Origin: Bolinopsis microptera
Lineage: Eukaryota > Ctenophora > Tentaculata > Lobata > Bolinopsidae
Length of the DNA: 64,000 nt
Direction: 5' to 3'
Assembly: GCF_026151205.1 (NCBI RefSeq)
Contig: NC_087073.1
Coordinates: 12,121,578-12,185,577 of the forward strand
A model generated the notes under the pieces. The model ran no database searches and had not been told where the DNA came from. It saw nothing but the letters and a program-made list of their open reading frames with translations. Positions 45,206 through 58,050 of this stretch are shown in pieces; positions within the stretch are counted from its first letter, which is position 1; every line of letters begins with the position of its first letter. Both the position numbers and the translations under genes were made by a program.

Positions 45206-45865
45206 GTAGCATTCGAAAGTCCTTGGATTTCATGGACATGATTTTTGGTCATTTTTAGCTTAACTTTATTGTCTTGTAATTTCGGTTGTCGTTGATTCCT
45301 GTTGTAGAATTATTATACTAAATAATTTGCTTATCTTTACAATAGTCCATCAGTGATCGCATCGGCAATTTGTTCAAGACACGATTGTAAATTGATTTTT
45401 GAGTGATTATGGTAGCAAGAATGACTATAGGTTTAATATAAGAGAAAAAGCTGAAGTTATCAGAAAATACAGAACACAACAAAGTATCTCGTGATGAGAT
45501 AACGCGAGTTATCTAGATTCTGCATTCCATACCAAGCACTTGGTAAGGAAGTACTTGAGTAGCTAAAGCTTGACCGGGACTTGTAGTCTCCAAAAAGATT
45601 TTCAGAATACTCTGAATTCTTGAAATTTAATTGGCAAATATCCCGGATGTCTGAGCATCTGGTTTTCGAAAGCACCTTTTAAAGTTAAACGCCCCTTTAC
45701 TGAATATATTATGGTGCACTATCCCACTAGGTAGTTTAGCAGTTTTACATCTAGTCGATATAGAATGGCTTTCTCCAAATCTGCACCCAAATCCAAATTA
45801 TTGACTAATGGAATTGGTAGTTAGTCTAACAATTTAACTATTATTCGTGTTAAAGAGTATTTTAC

Positions 45866-46011
45866 CTGACCACTCTTTTCATTAGACTGAATGATGGAAT
45901 ACGCTTGTCGAAGTACCCTAGCCTCTGGGACGGATATTTTAACTACATCGGACGGAGTACTGACCAGTACCTCCTCCCCACTGGTTTCCTCAACAAGCAG
46001 AAACACAAACT
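45866..46011 (-). CDS. Exon-like frame on the minus strand (unassigned)
   Basis: A TTCAG acceptor, 48 open codons (FVFLLVEETSGEEVLV, then VVKISVPEARVLRQAYSIIQ) and a CAG|GTAAAA donor give a good-looking internal exon. I could not find partner exons or recognise the family. It overlaps the putative first intron of the plus-strand gene. Confidence 0.35.
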
Positions 46012-46181
46012 CTGAACACCTAGTCTCGACTGTTAACGGTTAGTGAGATTTGGAAAATCATTTGGATGAGCAAAGGAAACTGTTTGTCCTGGTTTGCTGT
46101 TCAGTAGCAGTAAAATTTGCAACGTTCAAGTTAAGTTATGCACTGCGGGCACTGGTATTATTGACCTCTGTTCATTTTTAG

Positions 46182-49100
46182 GTTCAATCCCAGTTTCCAG
46201 CGGAGAGAACTTACCCTCAAACGATCTGCTGTTAGCCCTCGCCCTCCTCCAGGGGGACACGTCATCTCTTGAGAACAGGTGTGTAGTGTGTACTTTCTTC
46301 ATCTTTCATTCATTCTACTCCGTACCCACTCTATGCTATCTTATTTATTTCATTTTATTAAACCAGAATTATCTCATAAAACTGATTGTTTTTATCATAA
46401 TATCTCAGAACAACTCAATTTTCTCACAACACCACTACACTAACACCACATTACACCTAAATTGTTAATTTGTTAAACTCGGTGAATTGTGAAATATAAG
46501 TAGAGAGACTGTGGCTCTGGTGATCATGGTTAACAAATTATTAAGATGTTGACCAGTTAAAACATGCAGACATAACACATCCAATGTTTTAATAAACTGT
46601 TGTTAACTGCCTCATTGGAATCACGTGAACCCAGTACAAATTCAATATCTGCAAAAACAAACATTGTGTCCCATTTCCATTTTATTCCTGGACCTGGCAA
46701 AAGTCCCGCACACATTGGGACTTCCGCGAAGTTTCTCGATGTAATCCGACTTATATGACCCTGCAAATAACACTATTTAGTCGGGTAAACTTTTTCACCA
46801 GTCGGGCATTTCTCGGAATCACGCCCTTTTTGACCGCACCCATATCACAACCCCCACTATAGATTATCTCAGCTTCTGATTGAGATATAGAACTCAGGCA
46901 TGAACCAAAATGTGCCTAAGATGCTTGTTTTTTAGTGCTATGAACATATTTAAGGACTAGGAGACTTAGTTTTTGAGAAATCGCCAAAAATCCGATTTTG
47001 CAGTCGACTAGCGAGTAACAATTATCACACTTATTTCAAGATATCTCAGCTTCTGATTGGAGCTAAGCGCTCATCTTCACAACTTGGGCATTAAAATGGT
47101 CAGAATCATCACATTAAGTGGGGTGAAGCATGTTCCTAGAGGTTTTAGTGAATTTTTACTGATCTTTCTTAGCAAAACAACTTTTTCCTTGCGATTAATT
47201 AAAGTTCATTTTAAAATATTTTCATCATTGCATTGACCATACTTGCGAGAGCGTAAAAATAGGGTTTGACCTAATTATTCAATAACCTGAAGTCTGAAGA
47301 CTTTGAAACCATGCTCTACCCCACTCAAGGTGATGATTCTGACCATTATAATGCCTAAGATGAGCGTTTAACTCCAATCAGAAGCTGAGAATCGTGAATT
47401 AAGTGCGTCAATCGCTACTCGCGAGAGCGTAAAAATGGGGTCTGACCTAATAACTCAACAAAGTCTGAAGACTTTTAAACTATGCTCTACCCCACTCAAT
47501 GTTATGATTCTGACCATTTCAATGCCCAAGATGAGTGTGTAACTCCTATCAGAAGCTGAGAATCGTGAATTAAGTGCGTCAACCGCTACTCGCGAGAGCG
47601 TAAAAATGGGGTCTGACCTAATAACTCAACAAAGTCTGAAGACTTTTAAACTATGCTCTACCCCACTCAATGTTATGATTCTGACCATTTCAATGCCCAA
47701 GATGAGTGTGTAACTCCTATCAGAAGGTTATTTAGGGTCATATAAGTCGGATTACATCGAGAAACTTCGCGGAAGTCCCAATGTGTGCGGAACTTTTGCC
47801 AGAACAAAGGGAATAGCCCATATCAATTTAATGATACGTGTAACATTCGAGTTTCCTTGCATTTTCACTTTGTAATGCTCTGTGCAATGTGCAATGTGCA
47901 ATGTGCATTATGCACATAGTAATATAGTACCCAGTGAAACCGCTTTTGGGAGTGCTATTGTTGAGAGCGTATCTTAATTCCATTCAAGGTTAATGGAGTT
48001 GGGATACTGACAGCCAGTCGGTCGCTAGTTTGGATCTTGAAATCACGCATAATCTAAATTACTCTTGCGTGAAGTCGAAACGCTTGAAGTTGAATCAATG
48101 AATAAATCATAATCTGAATCAGTATTCAGTTTTGCAGCTAGTATAGAGGTTTGAATCCATGCATCACGCATAATCTGAATTTATTTTGCAGTCAGTCTGG
48201 AGGCTTGAACCTTTGCCTCATGCTCAATGACCTGCCTCACGTGTGTAGTCAGTTTGGAGTTCTAGTTGTTTCCTCAGCAGGGTTGTACACCACTGTTCCT
48301 CAGTCCTCATTGATTTCCCCCAAAAAGCATAAAATCACACTTGATTAATCGTTGACACCTTACGTTTTTATAATCATTCACTTAGCATTCCCCTCGAACA
48401 CAACAGAGCAAACTAACACGTACCCCGTGACGACTAATCACTAAATATTTACTAATATAATTTCAGAGGGATGGACCTGACACCGCTCCAGAAGCTGCTA
48501 CTTCACCAGTTATCTACTCGGCCTGTCATGAACAAAGTCGGAAAGGCTGGCCCTCTTTGGTCCGGAATCGGTACGTTATACCTAGCTGACACTCATTATA
48601 GAGCTAATGAGTTACGGTAATCATGCGCTCAATGAGCTGTGGATAATTTTATTGAAATTCATTGGACCTCCTACTGTGATCCATCAATGCACAATGGTTT
48701 TTTATAATAATGATCCTACCTAATTTTATAGCCCATGTGGCGTTGCTCTCATATTTAGCATTAAAACCTCACTCGCGGTACCCATATAATATATAATTTC
48801 TCTTGTCTCGAATTTTAACATCTGATTCATGACCACCACTACAGTAAATTAATCAATGGGCCACAGCAGTAAAAGTCTTAACGGAATCAAAAAATCTTCT
48901 CACGGTATTTTATCAATAACGCGCTGCACATGCCGGTTATGGTTATCTCAGGTTTTATTAATGTTCTATTCAGAGAAAAACGTTTATATTTCTCCGAAAT
49001 CTAGTAAATTACATCATGTTTGTAGGCGTTTCACCGAATCCAGCCCCCGTGGGACACATAAAACCACTCCTGTCTTTTCTGGACCCAGTTACAATTGCTT

Positions 49101-50625
49101 TGAACACATCCCAGCCAAAAGGTAAACTCATGTGGAACATTTGTTGAAATGGTATCTTATTTCTTCGATATCTATGTTATGTCTCCAGTTTGACGACATT
49201 TCCATTTCTGGTATTATTATTTGTAGTGTGATCGTTAGTTTGACCATCATGTTTTACAGACAGAGCTGGTCATGGCAGGAGGGGTCGACCACTGGGCTCG
49301 GTTGGCAGAAGGAAGCTCCTTGAAAATAACCAGGAGACGCTGACCACTGAACTGAGGTGTGAACTAACCCAACCAGCCACTCCTGAAACCGAGGCTCGAA
49401 TCGAGATGATCAAACATAGGCTTCAGGTTGGTACTTGTTTTTTAATGCTGGCATTTCTTCGTACTTATCGAAACTAAAATTTGAACTAATTTCGCCAATT
49501 CCGAAGAAAAGTGTTACGATTTTTTTGACATCATGCACAAAACATTAAAGGACCTTCCTTGGGCAAGATAAGACAATTTCTCCCACGATTATCGTAAGAA
49601 TCAATTATCCGTATAATTAATTTAAAACATTTTTTACGGAATATGAGAATTGGATTATGAAAAAACTTCTCTTATCGTGAAAAAAACGTACATAATAATA
49701 ATAATAAATAATTCTTCAGGAGAATGAGTTAAGACTGAGAAAATTGAACGAATCAAAGAATTCAATGTCACGCTCGGTTGCTGGAGAAAAGAGAGACAGA
49801 GTAACTGCAAATCACTGCTCCGTGAACATAGCCCCAAAACCGTGTGATGGAAGAGGAGGGATAGCACATAACTACCCAGCTGTAGTCGAGTCACCTTGCA
49901 AGCAGCTCAAATTGGAGGAGAAGAAGATTGAGCCGATGATAAACTTGGTAGCGAGCTCGTCCTACCCCACCCATACTTCTGCCACCCCACAGATATCCAC
50001 CTCATACGTCTCCTCAGCAGCCAGTTTCCCTGAGTCTGGAATTTCAATGGTACCAAGAATCTCTCTGGCAAATCTCTCGCCACCATCCCAGCGGAACAAC
50101 CTCCTCAATCAGCCACCTATGATGTCAACATCGCAAGGAAGCAGCTTCACTTCCCTTTCCTCCACCACCTACCTACCACCCTCCTCCTCCCTTCTCACCC
50201 CTCCTTCCTCCTCCCTCTTGACGCCACCTTCTCGACTCTTCTCTCCTCTCGCCCCCTCCCTCTCCAACTCCCTCTCCAACTCCCTCTCCACCTCCCCTAT
50301 CTTCCCTTCACATCCGTCTCTAAGCGGGAGCTCACTCATGGTCCCACCTCTCCTTCCACCCTCCCTGAACTACGGCACCGGACAACGGTCCCTCCTGGAG
50401 CAGATAGTCAGCTCGATAACCTCCACTAACCAGAGGAGAGTGGAACCTTCTCCTCTCCTCCTCTCCAGGAACCAGGACACCGCTCTCACTCTTCTCAACC
50501 GACAAAAACTCGTGGAGTCGCGTCATATGAAGTGTTTGACCTGCTGCGGCGAGATCAACCCCAGCGTCAGCATCTTCCCTTTCATGTGTGTGAAGTGCAC
50601 TCTTAAAAAGGTGTTCCCGGAATGA
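46182..50625 (+). CDS. Unrecognised protein with AT-hook-like motif and C-terminal CxxC/CxxC
   Basis: Exons 46182-46278, 48467-48570, 49026-49121, 49260-49426 and 49720-50625 join with matching phases (1-2, 2-1, 1-1, 1-0, 0-stop) into about 455 codons; the 5' end is missing. Order: an acidic/leucine segment (SNDLLLALALLQGD); a short conserved-looking block (LTPLQKLLLHQLSTRP, PLWSGIGVSPNPAPVG); a basic GRRGRPLGS resembling an AT hook; a coiled coil (IEMIKHRLQENELRLRKL); a long Ser/Pro/Leu-rich low-complexity region with repeated SSSLLTPP and SNSL units; and a tail with CLTCC and CVKC just before the stop, suggesting a small zinc-binding motif. A nuclear regulatory role is inference only. Its first visible intron houses the 46695-47801 element. 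Confidence 0.75.
46695..47801. mobile_element. Intronic element with 68-bp TIRs and internal tandem repeats
   Basis: The left arm 46695-46762 (TGGCAAAAGT...GACCCT) and right arm 47734-47801 are near-perfect complements. The interior has no open frame but contains units related to AGATATCTCAGCTTCTGATT in both orientations. The same family recurs at 61990-62370. Confidence 0.8.
47248..47730 (+). repeat. Roughly 180-bp tandem repeat, nearly three copies
   Basis: Each unit runs from GAGAGCGTAAAAATxGGGT through ATGCTCTACCCCACTCAA to TCAGAAGCTGAGAATCGTGA. Copies two and three are almost identical and the first is more diverged, so the second duplication was recent. Confidence 0.85.
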
Positions 50626-53600
50626 AATAAGACTGAAGTAAGACCTCTTGAAGACTTATCTATTCATTGGTAAATGTCAATTAAACTGACTGCTTTATGT
50701 TGGACAGCAGTATTTCTTGAGGAGAAGAATAATAAGTTATAACGAATGTTTAATGCTATTTGTCAGTGTAAGATTCAATATTGGATTTTGAAGTAATTAT
50801 ATTTCAATTTGTCAATTGTCTGCAAGTATTAAGATTTTTAACTAATATCTGCCAATTTGGCGAAAATATTTGGAAACAGATCTTCTTAGGAGTATGAGCA
50901 AAGGGAAAGGAATGGCTATTATAGCAATTATGAATACTTCATTCTATTCAATTATTGGAAAAAATGTGGCTGCCTTCCTCAAATAAGAACATTATCGACT
51001 TCAGCCGGCATTGCCGACAGTTTTAATAGAAATATTATAGAGCTAGCTTCTATAGTTGCGTTAAAGTGGGTCTAAGTTTAGTCTATAAGCTGTCACATTC
51101 AGAGGTTTCATGTGTCAAATGCTATATATCCAGGTCACCACTTCACTTGATGAAATGGGGTGTTTTTTGACAGAACTAAATCAATAATCAGCAATATAGG
51201 CCATCGATATTACCTGCTCCTGTCACAGAAGCTATCGTTCTTGACATGCTATATAATCTTTTAGTATGTTTCGCAAGTCTTTTTTTATTAAAATATGTTA
51301 CGTCGGATAGTATGGACTTATTCTTGAGCAGAGAAGAAGATATGGCAGCTGCAATATATTGAACCTTTTATTGACAAATTATTATGTAATATTAAGGTTT
51401 TACTGCTCAAGCAAAGGGCTATAAATCGTGTTACGGCCCTCTGGTAGTGTCAGTGCACAAAAGAATTTGAGCATTGATATTGAAAGATATATAGAATTGA
51501 GATGAATATGTTATTTTGAAAATTGTACTATATTTGCTGATGTTATTTATCATTGCTTGTTTGGAAAAATTTATAAAAGCTGTTTCATTTTTCCAAAATT
51601 ATATATAAATTGCAAATTCGGTAGAATTTAGATCTCTCTATTTAACATGATATGAAAATGGGTTAGGTTTAAGACAAGGGTTCACATTGACACTAAGAAC
51701 TCATGGCCATGTCTCCTTATCATGTCTTCTTATCATGTCTACCAAGCCATGGTCGGTTGTGACCCAGCCTGTTATATGTGTATTGTATAGCACTATTCAC
51801 AACATGCAAATGTGCATTATCTCGACAGCAATTCCAACCAGAATTGTTGGCTGAGAGGCTGCCTGAGGTCTGGCCCCTGCGAGGCCTGATTCTTCTCGGG
51901 CTGTTTCGATCATTAAATTTCGATAACAATGGAAAAATTAGACGGTAGTCTAACTAATCATCACACTGTTCAATCCACTATCTCGCTCCTTCTTTTCACT
52001 ATAACGGACACTAATGACATACCAGAGCTTAACAGGCGTCTGAACACTTTGCCAGATGAGCATTCATATGCAATGAAGCGGTATGTCATACCACAATGCC
52101 AGTCTTTCAAACCCAAAGATCGCGCCATCAGCCTGGGAATTAATTCAGGTTCTAAGTGATTGTATGGTAAGAACGCTCTCGAACACCCTTTAATTGTTAA
52201 ACAGATGCACCATTAACTTTAGCTTTGAGATAATCTGATCGCGCCTGACAGGAGTTTCAGACTGCAACTTGTACTTTGTAGGTCACGTTGTCATGGTCAT
52301 GTGTCATGTTCTTTACAGTGTGTGGTGCCCTGAGTTAAAACCATGATCTCTTGCAGTACACAATAACACAGCTAGCACGTACATACTGTAACATTGTTAC
52401 AACTTTACAGGAAAACAGAGGAGGTACCTATTAAACTCATGGGACGTTGGCTAACACAATTTAAACTCGTACTCTATCACTACCGTCACTGTAATGTTGC
52501 CTGTCACACTTGCCTGCTGATACATTATTTTAAATAAACTACAGTGAGCATGTTACCAACACCCTGCAGATGATTTTAGCTCAAATGGACAGTCATGATT
52601 TTCGTTATCATTGTCGCGTTATTTTCTGGGACAAAATTTAATTCAATATTGGTGTTAAAATGTTACTCCATTAAAACATAGACGGGTAAAACTTTATGAA
52701 ATTTATTTTCTTTCCACAGAACAAAACTGTTAAAAACAGATATGGAATTTAAAACCATCTCGGAAAACTGTTATTCGTTAGGCGACCAGTGGTTACTCGT
52801 TTGTTCACACTGTAAAACTCTGTAAACGACATACCTGAAATGTAAACAAGTGGCTAATTTGATGTGCTAGGGCTCATCAGGGTTCATGCCAAATATTACC
52901 AAACGTTACCTGGTAACGTCATTTCAAATATTCCGCGTCTTTAAAATCAGTAAGAATTCTAGATCTGGATACTAGTGGGAGGTGAACCATATTTTTCTGA
53001 CACTTGAAACTGACAGTGATTAGCCAATCAGCTGCCTGATTAGCCAATCAGCTGCCAATATTGACCAATCAAAATCAACGATCACTGTCACGTGTCTAAA
53101 CAAAGCCTCCCTCCAGTATCTAGATCTACAAATTGCAGACTTCCAATCATGGTTTTGAAAAGTCTACATATTTCTTTGAAGTTGGACACCACTTCATCTC
53201 TCTGATCTGGGAGTATGTTTGAAAAGTTAGGGCTTGTTAAGTGAGTTAAACACTCAATTGTTGCCGCCAAATTCATGTAATTAATTAATCAATTCATGAA
53301 CTTAATTATTGCCTCACAAAGTGATCTCCTTCACATTGTCCCCGAGCTAGTGTGTGATTACTGAGCTCAGCTCTTGTTAAATCTAGTTGAAGCTCGTTGT
53401 TTAGTTGAAGAATAAAGACAATATGTTTATAAGGCGCGATTTGACTCACCCTTAGGAATCAAAGAAGATAAAGCCCCTCGCTCAGAGTAGGACATTATCT
53501 AAATTCGACCTTTTGTCTTCGTTTGAGTATCACGGAATCCCCTCAAAATGGTTAAATGATTAAAAGTTAAATTTAACATTAATAAGTCATTGCTCCCACC

Positions 53601-55430
53601 CTCGACAATAATCATAATGTATGACATTCCCGCAACAAAAGAAAATGTTTAGCATAATCCTTCTTTTGACGGCGAGGGATTGTGAAGCAGCCTCACACTC
53701 TCTGAAGACAAAAAGCTAAGGAGAGTTAAGAAGTAATTTGTGCTCCCCCATTTGCATTATATCAATGTGAGGATGTGTAATATGTGCCGTGTCCTCCCTT
53801 TCTTTGACCAGTGTGGAGAGAGATGAATAATTTGAATTTTGAAACGATTGTTAATGGTGAGGTTGGAGAAAAAAATCATTTCAACTCAGAAATTGTTTAC
53901 CCTCAGTAATCCACTGTAGGTGAACTTGACGTTGCGGATTGAGTGCGGATCAGTATTTCAATTTCCACTGAGATTCCTGGTTAGTCTGAGTGATTTTGCA
54001 AATAATAACCTTGTTATTAACAGAATCAGGGATAAAATAAACTTGCTGTAATGTATTATCCTGGTATGTAAGCTTTGGTATAAGTGTTGACATTAAGGTT
54101 GGCAGTATGACTAGAGATATGATTTCGGGTGAGACTCGAGAGAGCGCTTGCAATTATAGCTGATAGATTTGATAGAGCGGATTTACTGCCGTATGCATAA
54201 ATTTTTCATGAATTTGGCACTGAAAATGGGTCGAGAATGCGCAAGCAACACAACTTTTGCTTTTGGGCTGAACAGTTGACAAATGACATCATCCTTTGAA
54301 TCTAATCTGTTGCATATGCATGCAACCATCCAGACAGTCATATACTGTACAGTGTACAACTAGTTTAACTGAAACGAGGTAAGTAGCTACTTATCATGTA
54401 AGATTATTCTAAACTCAACCTCCTGAAATTATCTAAACAAATCCTTGCTGTGAGGTTTAATAATTTGTGGAATGCTTATTGAGGATACTTTCTTGCTTAA
54501 TGGCATTTCATGGAAGGTAAAACCTAATAGTATCTGTGTCTATCACATTCTTCATTTCCTCTGGCAGGTTCATTTAGCAACTAACGGCATATCACAGCCA
54601 GTAAATTACCCCAAAGTTATAAAACTTGGTATTCCTACAGAACGTCTTCAACTCTAACGAGTTTTTGTCGGCAGTCGACGTAGGCTTTAAGTCTATATTG
54701 TTGGGTGCTTTTTCAATGAAAGTCTTCCACAAGTGAATAATTGTGTTTCGATATTTATAATGTCTCCTCGTTGAAAAGCCCAGCCAGACGGTACGTGATG
54801 GGTTACGTTATTGATTAAGTAATGCTGTCTCTGTCCTAACTAGACGGTATTTTTCGTGATGCGGTCCCTGATCTAACTGCAATAATTGATAACAAAACCC
54901 CGTCACTCTGTACTTGGAACGAATAATAGCAGACTGTGTAAAATGGTTAATGTTGTTTCCCTCGTTAAATTTAGTACATTATTGGTGAAAATTTCTAGCA
55001 GAAATTATAGACCAAGGCCTAGAATTGACTTCTTGAGCCCTATCGTGTTCAACGAAAGTGTGATGAAACGTAGTTTTAGTTATGTTGGATTGGTAAGATC
55101 AACCTCTCTGAATAATAACTCCCTTCCAACAGAAGATATGTACACAGGTGTTCTCCTAATCCTTATCACGTCCGTTTGGTTATCTTTTAAACGCTGAACA
55201 GTGAACATGTTAGTTAAAGATGCACCTACGTGATTCTTTGCAGCATAATAATGAAAATGGCGTCCCAGCTCTTTGCCGGCTTGTCAGCATAGACTTTGAT
55301 AACGACAGAACTCAGGCATACCCGCTCTCTCTCTTTGATGTGATTTGTAGACCTATCTTGGATGTTTTAACAGAAACTATTGTAGATTTACATTGGACCA
55401 CCCTCTTTGCTTCAAAGCGGTGGTCTTTAC
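50626..55430. other. Intergenic DNA after the four-cysteine gene
   Basis: The first few hundred bases are probably 3' UTR (ATTAAA at about 50680). Beyond it are short frames at 51929-52159 (plus, 76 codons) and 53088-53276 (minus, 62 codons, MNLAATIECLTHLTSPNFSN...), which look protein-like but have no family or splice support. A CCAAT cluster lies at 53015-53075. Confidence 0.4.
53015..53095. promoter_or_regulatory. CCAAT-box cluster with 20-bp duplication and CACGTG
   Basis: TGATTAGCCAATCAGCTGCC is present twice in tandem (53018-53057), followed by CCAATA, GACCAATC and a CACGTG at about 53089. Three to four CCAAT boxes within 60 bp suggest a promoter, but no transcript can be assigned. Confidence 0.4.
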
Positions 55431-55459
55431 GGCTTAGTAGTTGGTTCTGACGAATAGCT

Positions 55460-55760
55460 TCAACGAAATTTAAGAAATTGAGAGGGTACAAAACGCATTC
55501 ACTCGTAGCCAGAATAAATTGGGGCTATTTTTAGAAGTATCATTTGAATCACATAAACTTGTCCATATTTCTCAGAAATAAAAGTCTTGATTGAACTTTT
55601 TACTTTCAAGCGTCTGCTAATGGTCCACAATCTGTTCGTAAAACATACTGAAAAAATATTGAAACATTCCTAAGAAATTCCTGGAATTCTGTACGTTACT
55701 TGAAAGTGTCAACGAAGAGATTCGAGAGGGCATAGTGTATCGCAAATGCAAGAGATTCTT
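55460..55760 (+). pseudogene. Probable degraded LINE C-terminal fragment
   Basis: The reading EIERVQNAFTRSQNKLG resembles the LExVQRxFTR box that follows the reverse transcriptase in CR1-like LINEs. Stops and frameshifts surround it. Confidence 0.35.
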
Positions 55761-55790
55761 GTTCCACGGAACAATATTTTACGAAAGTTA

Positions 55791-56115
55791 ATAGAATTTT
55801 CTTAAACTTTCCAGATAGTTATATGGTAATAAGACGAATAATCTGTGCAAGTTTGGGCGAATTTCTATGTGCCAAATTTGAGATATCACTTCAAACACAA
55901 GATAAAATCTCCTCTCAAATTTGGCATATAGAAATTCACCCTAACTTGGATAGATTAATTTTCTTATTACCATATAACCATCTGGAAAGTTCAAAGAAAA
56001 TCTACCATTCAGATCTCGAGATATATGCCTCGGTACCACTGGAAAGCACTCATCTAGAGATATAGACAATGTAACTAACCGACAGAATTTTAAGAAAATT
56101 CTGTCGGTCAGTTAC
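55791..56115. repeat. Hairpin element plus adjoining 21-bp hairpin
   Basis: Imperfect arms of about 90 bp (55791-55883 and 55913-56003) share ACTTTCCAGAT, TTATATGGTAATAAGA and GCCAAATTTGAGA. Immediately after lies a tight hairpin, GTAACTAACCGACAGAATTTT (56071-56091) against 56095-56115, with one mismatch and a 3-base loop. Confidence 0.75.
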
Positions 56116-57011
56116 TTACTTTGAGTACTTTGAGTAGGTTTGGCTGGGATCGCTTCAGGACAACAGTATCAAGTACGTCCTCCTATTACTCCGCTGGGGT
56201 CTTTTTGAGTTGTTGTTAGTAGCGGTGTATCCTTTAGTAGGGGGTGTGTCGGGGAATTCTTTAAGGAATTTAGCCAGTGACGATTTTAACAGGTCAAACT
56301 TTTTATTTGGAGCAGATTTGTGAAAAGTCCTTCTGTTGTAAAAAATTGAGTCTGATTATTTGGAACGCGCGATGACACAAAATTGATTTAAGTTTGTAAC
56401 GGAGGCTGTATTTTTGCCGCGCAGACGCGCGCTTATAAGCATGCTGTTTGCACGTTTTCTTCGTTTGTTGTAATTTGGAGCACTACATGCAGCACTACAT
56501 GCTACTGGCTACAGCATTTCACTGTTATCAGAATGAAAATCTAAACAAGTGAGACTTGTGTTCACGCGGTTTTGTTAGACGGGATTCATCTTTGTGGAAG
56601 TGGGTTCGGGATGAGAAGTGGTTTAGCATGAAGGGGGTAAATTTTGATGGCTGACATCTGTGCAGATTCGTGTTCGTCAATATGTCAGATACTGATGTTG
56701 TACAACGATGAATTCCCGATTTGAATTTAATAGCCGTAATAAATTACGTATAAATAACAAAGCTTCTTCTGTCAGTTTGTATGAAGATAAAGTTTAAAGT
56801 ATAAATCACCGGAGTAAAAACATAATAATGATACTGAAACGTTCACAAATCTCCGAAATTTCGGCCTTTCTTGATCTTGGTATGTCACATACCAACATTT
56901 AACCATTTTCTCCTATGTTGGTATATCTTTTAACTTATAGTTAACAATTAGATTCGATTAAATTCTTTATCCTTCGCCCAAATCTCTCAACATCAATAAA
57001 CAGTTACTACA

Positions 57012-57617
57012 CTAGGTTCCTTACTCTGCACTGAGAAGGACATTCAAAGAAGGAGAATCCTAGCTGAGATTGCTTTTAAGAACTTTGGAAAAGTATGGTT
57101 GTCCGGTAAGAAAATTTCCCTTGAAAGAAAGCTGAGGTTATATGATGCTCAAGTTGTATCTGTATTGATTTACAACTCAAATAGTTGGAGTCCTAAGAAA
57201 GCAACCATGGAGAAAATGGACACACTCCATCGTAGACACCGCAGGTCCATTTTAAACATCAAATGGCCTAAAGGTATGATAAGCAACAAAGAATTGTATG
57301 AACGGTGCAAAGTTGAAAAGTTATCCAAGCGTATTGAACACCAGCGGTGGAAGATGTTTGGACACATTCTCAGGAGTATGGAGAACACCCCAGCCCAAAC
57401 GGCTCTCTCTTTTGCAATTGAATCAGATAATTTATTCATTGGTAGATTGGGGAGACCTAGAATGAACTTGTTATCGGTTTTAAGAAGTGATTTAAGTAGT
57501 AGAAATTTGCAAATGGACAACTTGCATGAATTGAACGAAATTAGAGATATAGCTGCATGCAACAGATGTTGGGAAAATCTTTTTAAGGGTACAGTTTACC
57601 GCATTAAGGTATTTTAA
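57012..57617 (+). pseudogene. LINE reverse transcriptase C-terminal fragment
   Basis: About 200 uninterrupted codons, LGSLLCTEKDIQRRRILAEI, then KVWLSGKKISLERKLRLYDA, then NIKWPKGMISN and RWKMFGHILR, ending in a stop. This is the post-catalytic thumb and C-terminal region of the LINE family whose palm fragment lies at 30806-31096. It lacks the YxDD box, so it is a 5'-truncated copy. The open frame suggests moderate age. Confidence 0.85.
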
Positions 57618-58050
57618 GAATCATTTTTGTCGGTAAGATCCTGTTTTATAATAATAATAACATGGTAATCGATAAAATGAACGCCTGTGAAACACCTAAG
57701 ATTCATTTTATTTTTAAATTTGTAATGTCGTCACCTAACAACCATCCGCCTAAGCTACTTTCTGAAAAAACAGTTTCCCTCAGAAAGTCATATCATTTGT
57801 GAACGCCCTAATGTGGAGTATATGATGGTAAAAGGCAGCTAATTAATGATTATCATAAATCAATTATCATTGAAATGCGTAAAGATAGATCCCGATAAAA
57901 TTAAAAATCCTGAACTGATAATATAAACATTGAAATGTCATATTTGATAAAAATTATGTCACACTCAGGTTATCCCTTAAATTGGTGGAAACGAGGTTTC
58001 GTGGTCACGCTTCCACTTATACCCCCTTCCTTGTAAATACAAATAGACTT
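57618..58050. other. Spacer between the LINE fragment and the carrier gene
   Basis: A short ATAATAATAA run follows the LINE stop. A minus-strand AATAAA (plus TTTATT at about 57706) could end the carrier transcript. Confidence 0.4.

Noticed and set aside
51929..52159. 76-codon plus-strand frame starting with ATGG
   Set aside because: Looks protein-like but has no family, partner exon or clear poly(A) signal; not enough to call a gene.
53088..53276. 62-codon minus-strand frame (MNLAATIECL...)
   Set aside because: The amino-acid composition is plausible, but the nearby CCAAT cluster is on the wrong side for its promoter and no exons link to it.
54886..55450. Two plus-strand frames of 103 and 76 codons
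   Set aside because: Frames do not join, there is no recognisable family, and a degraded repeat is more likely.
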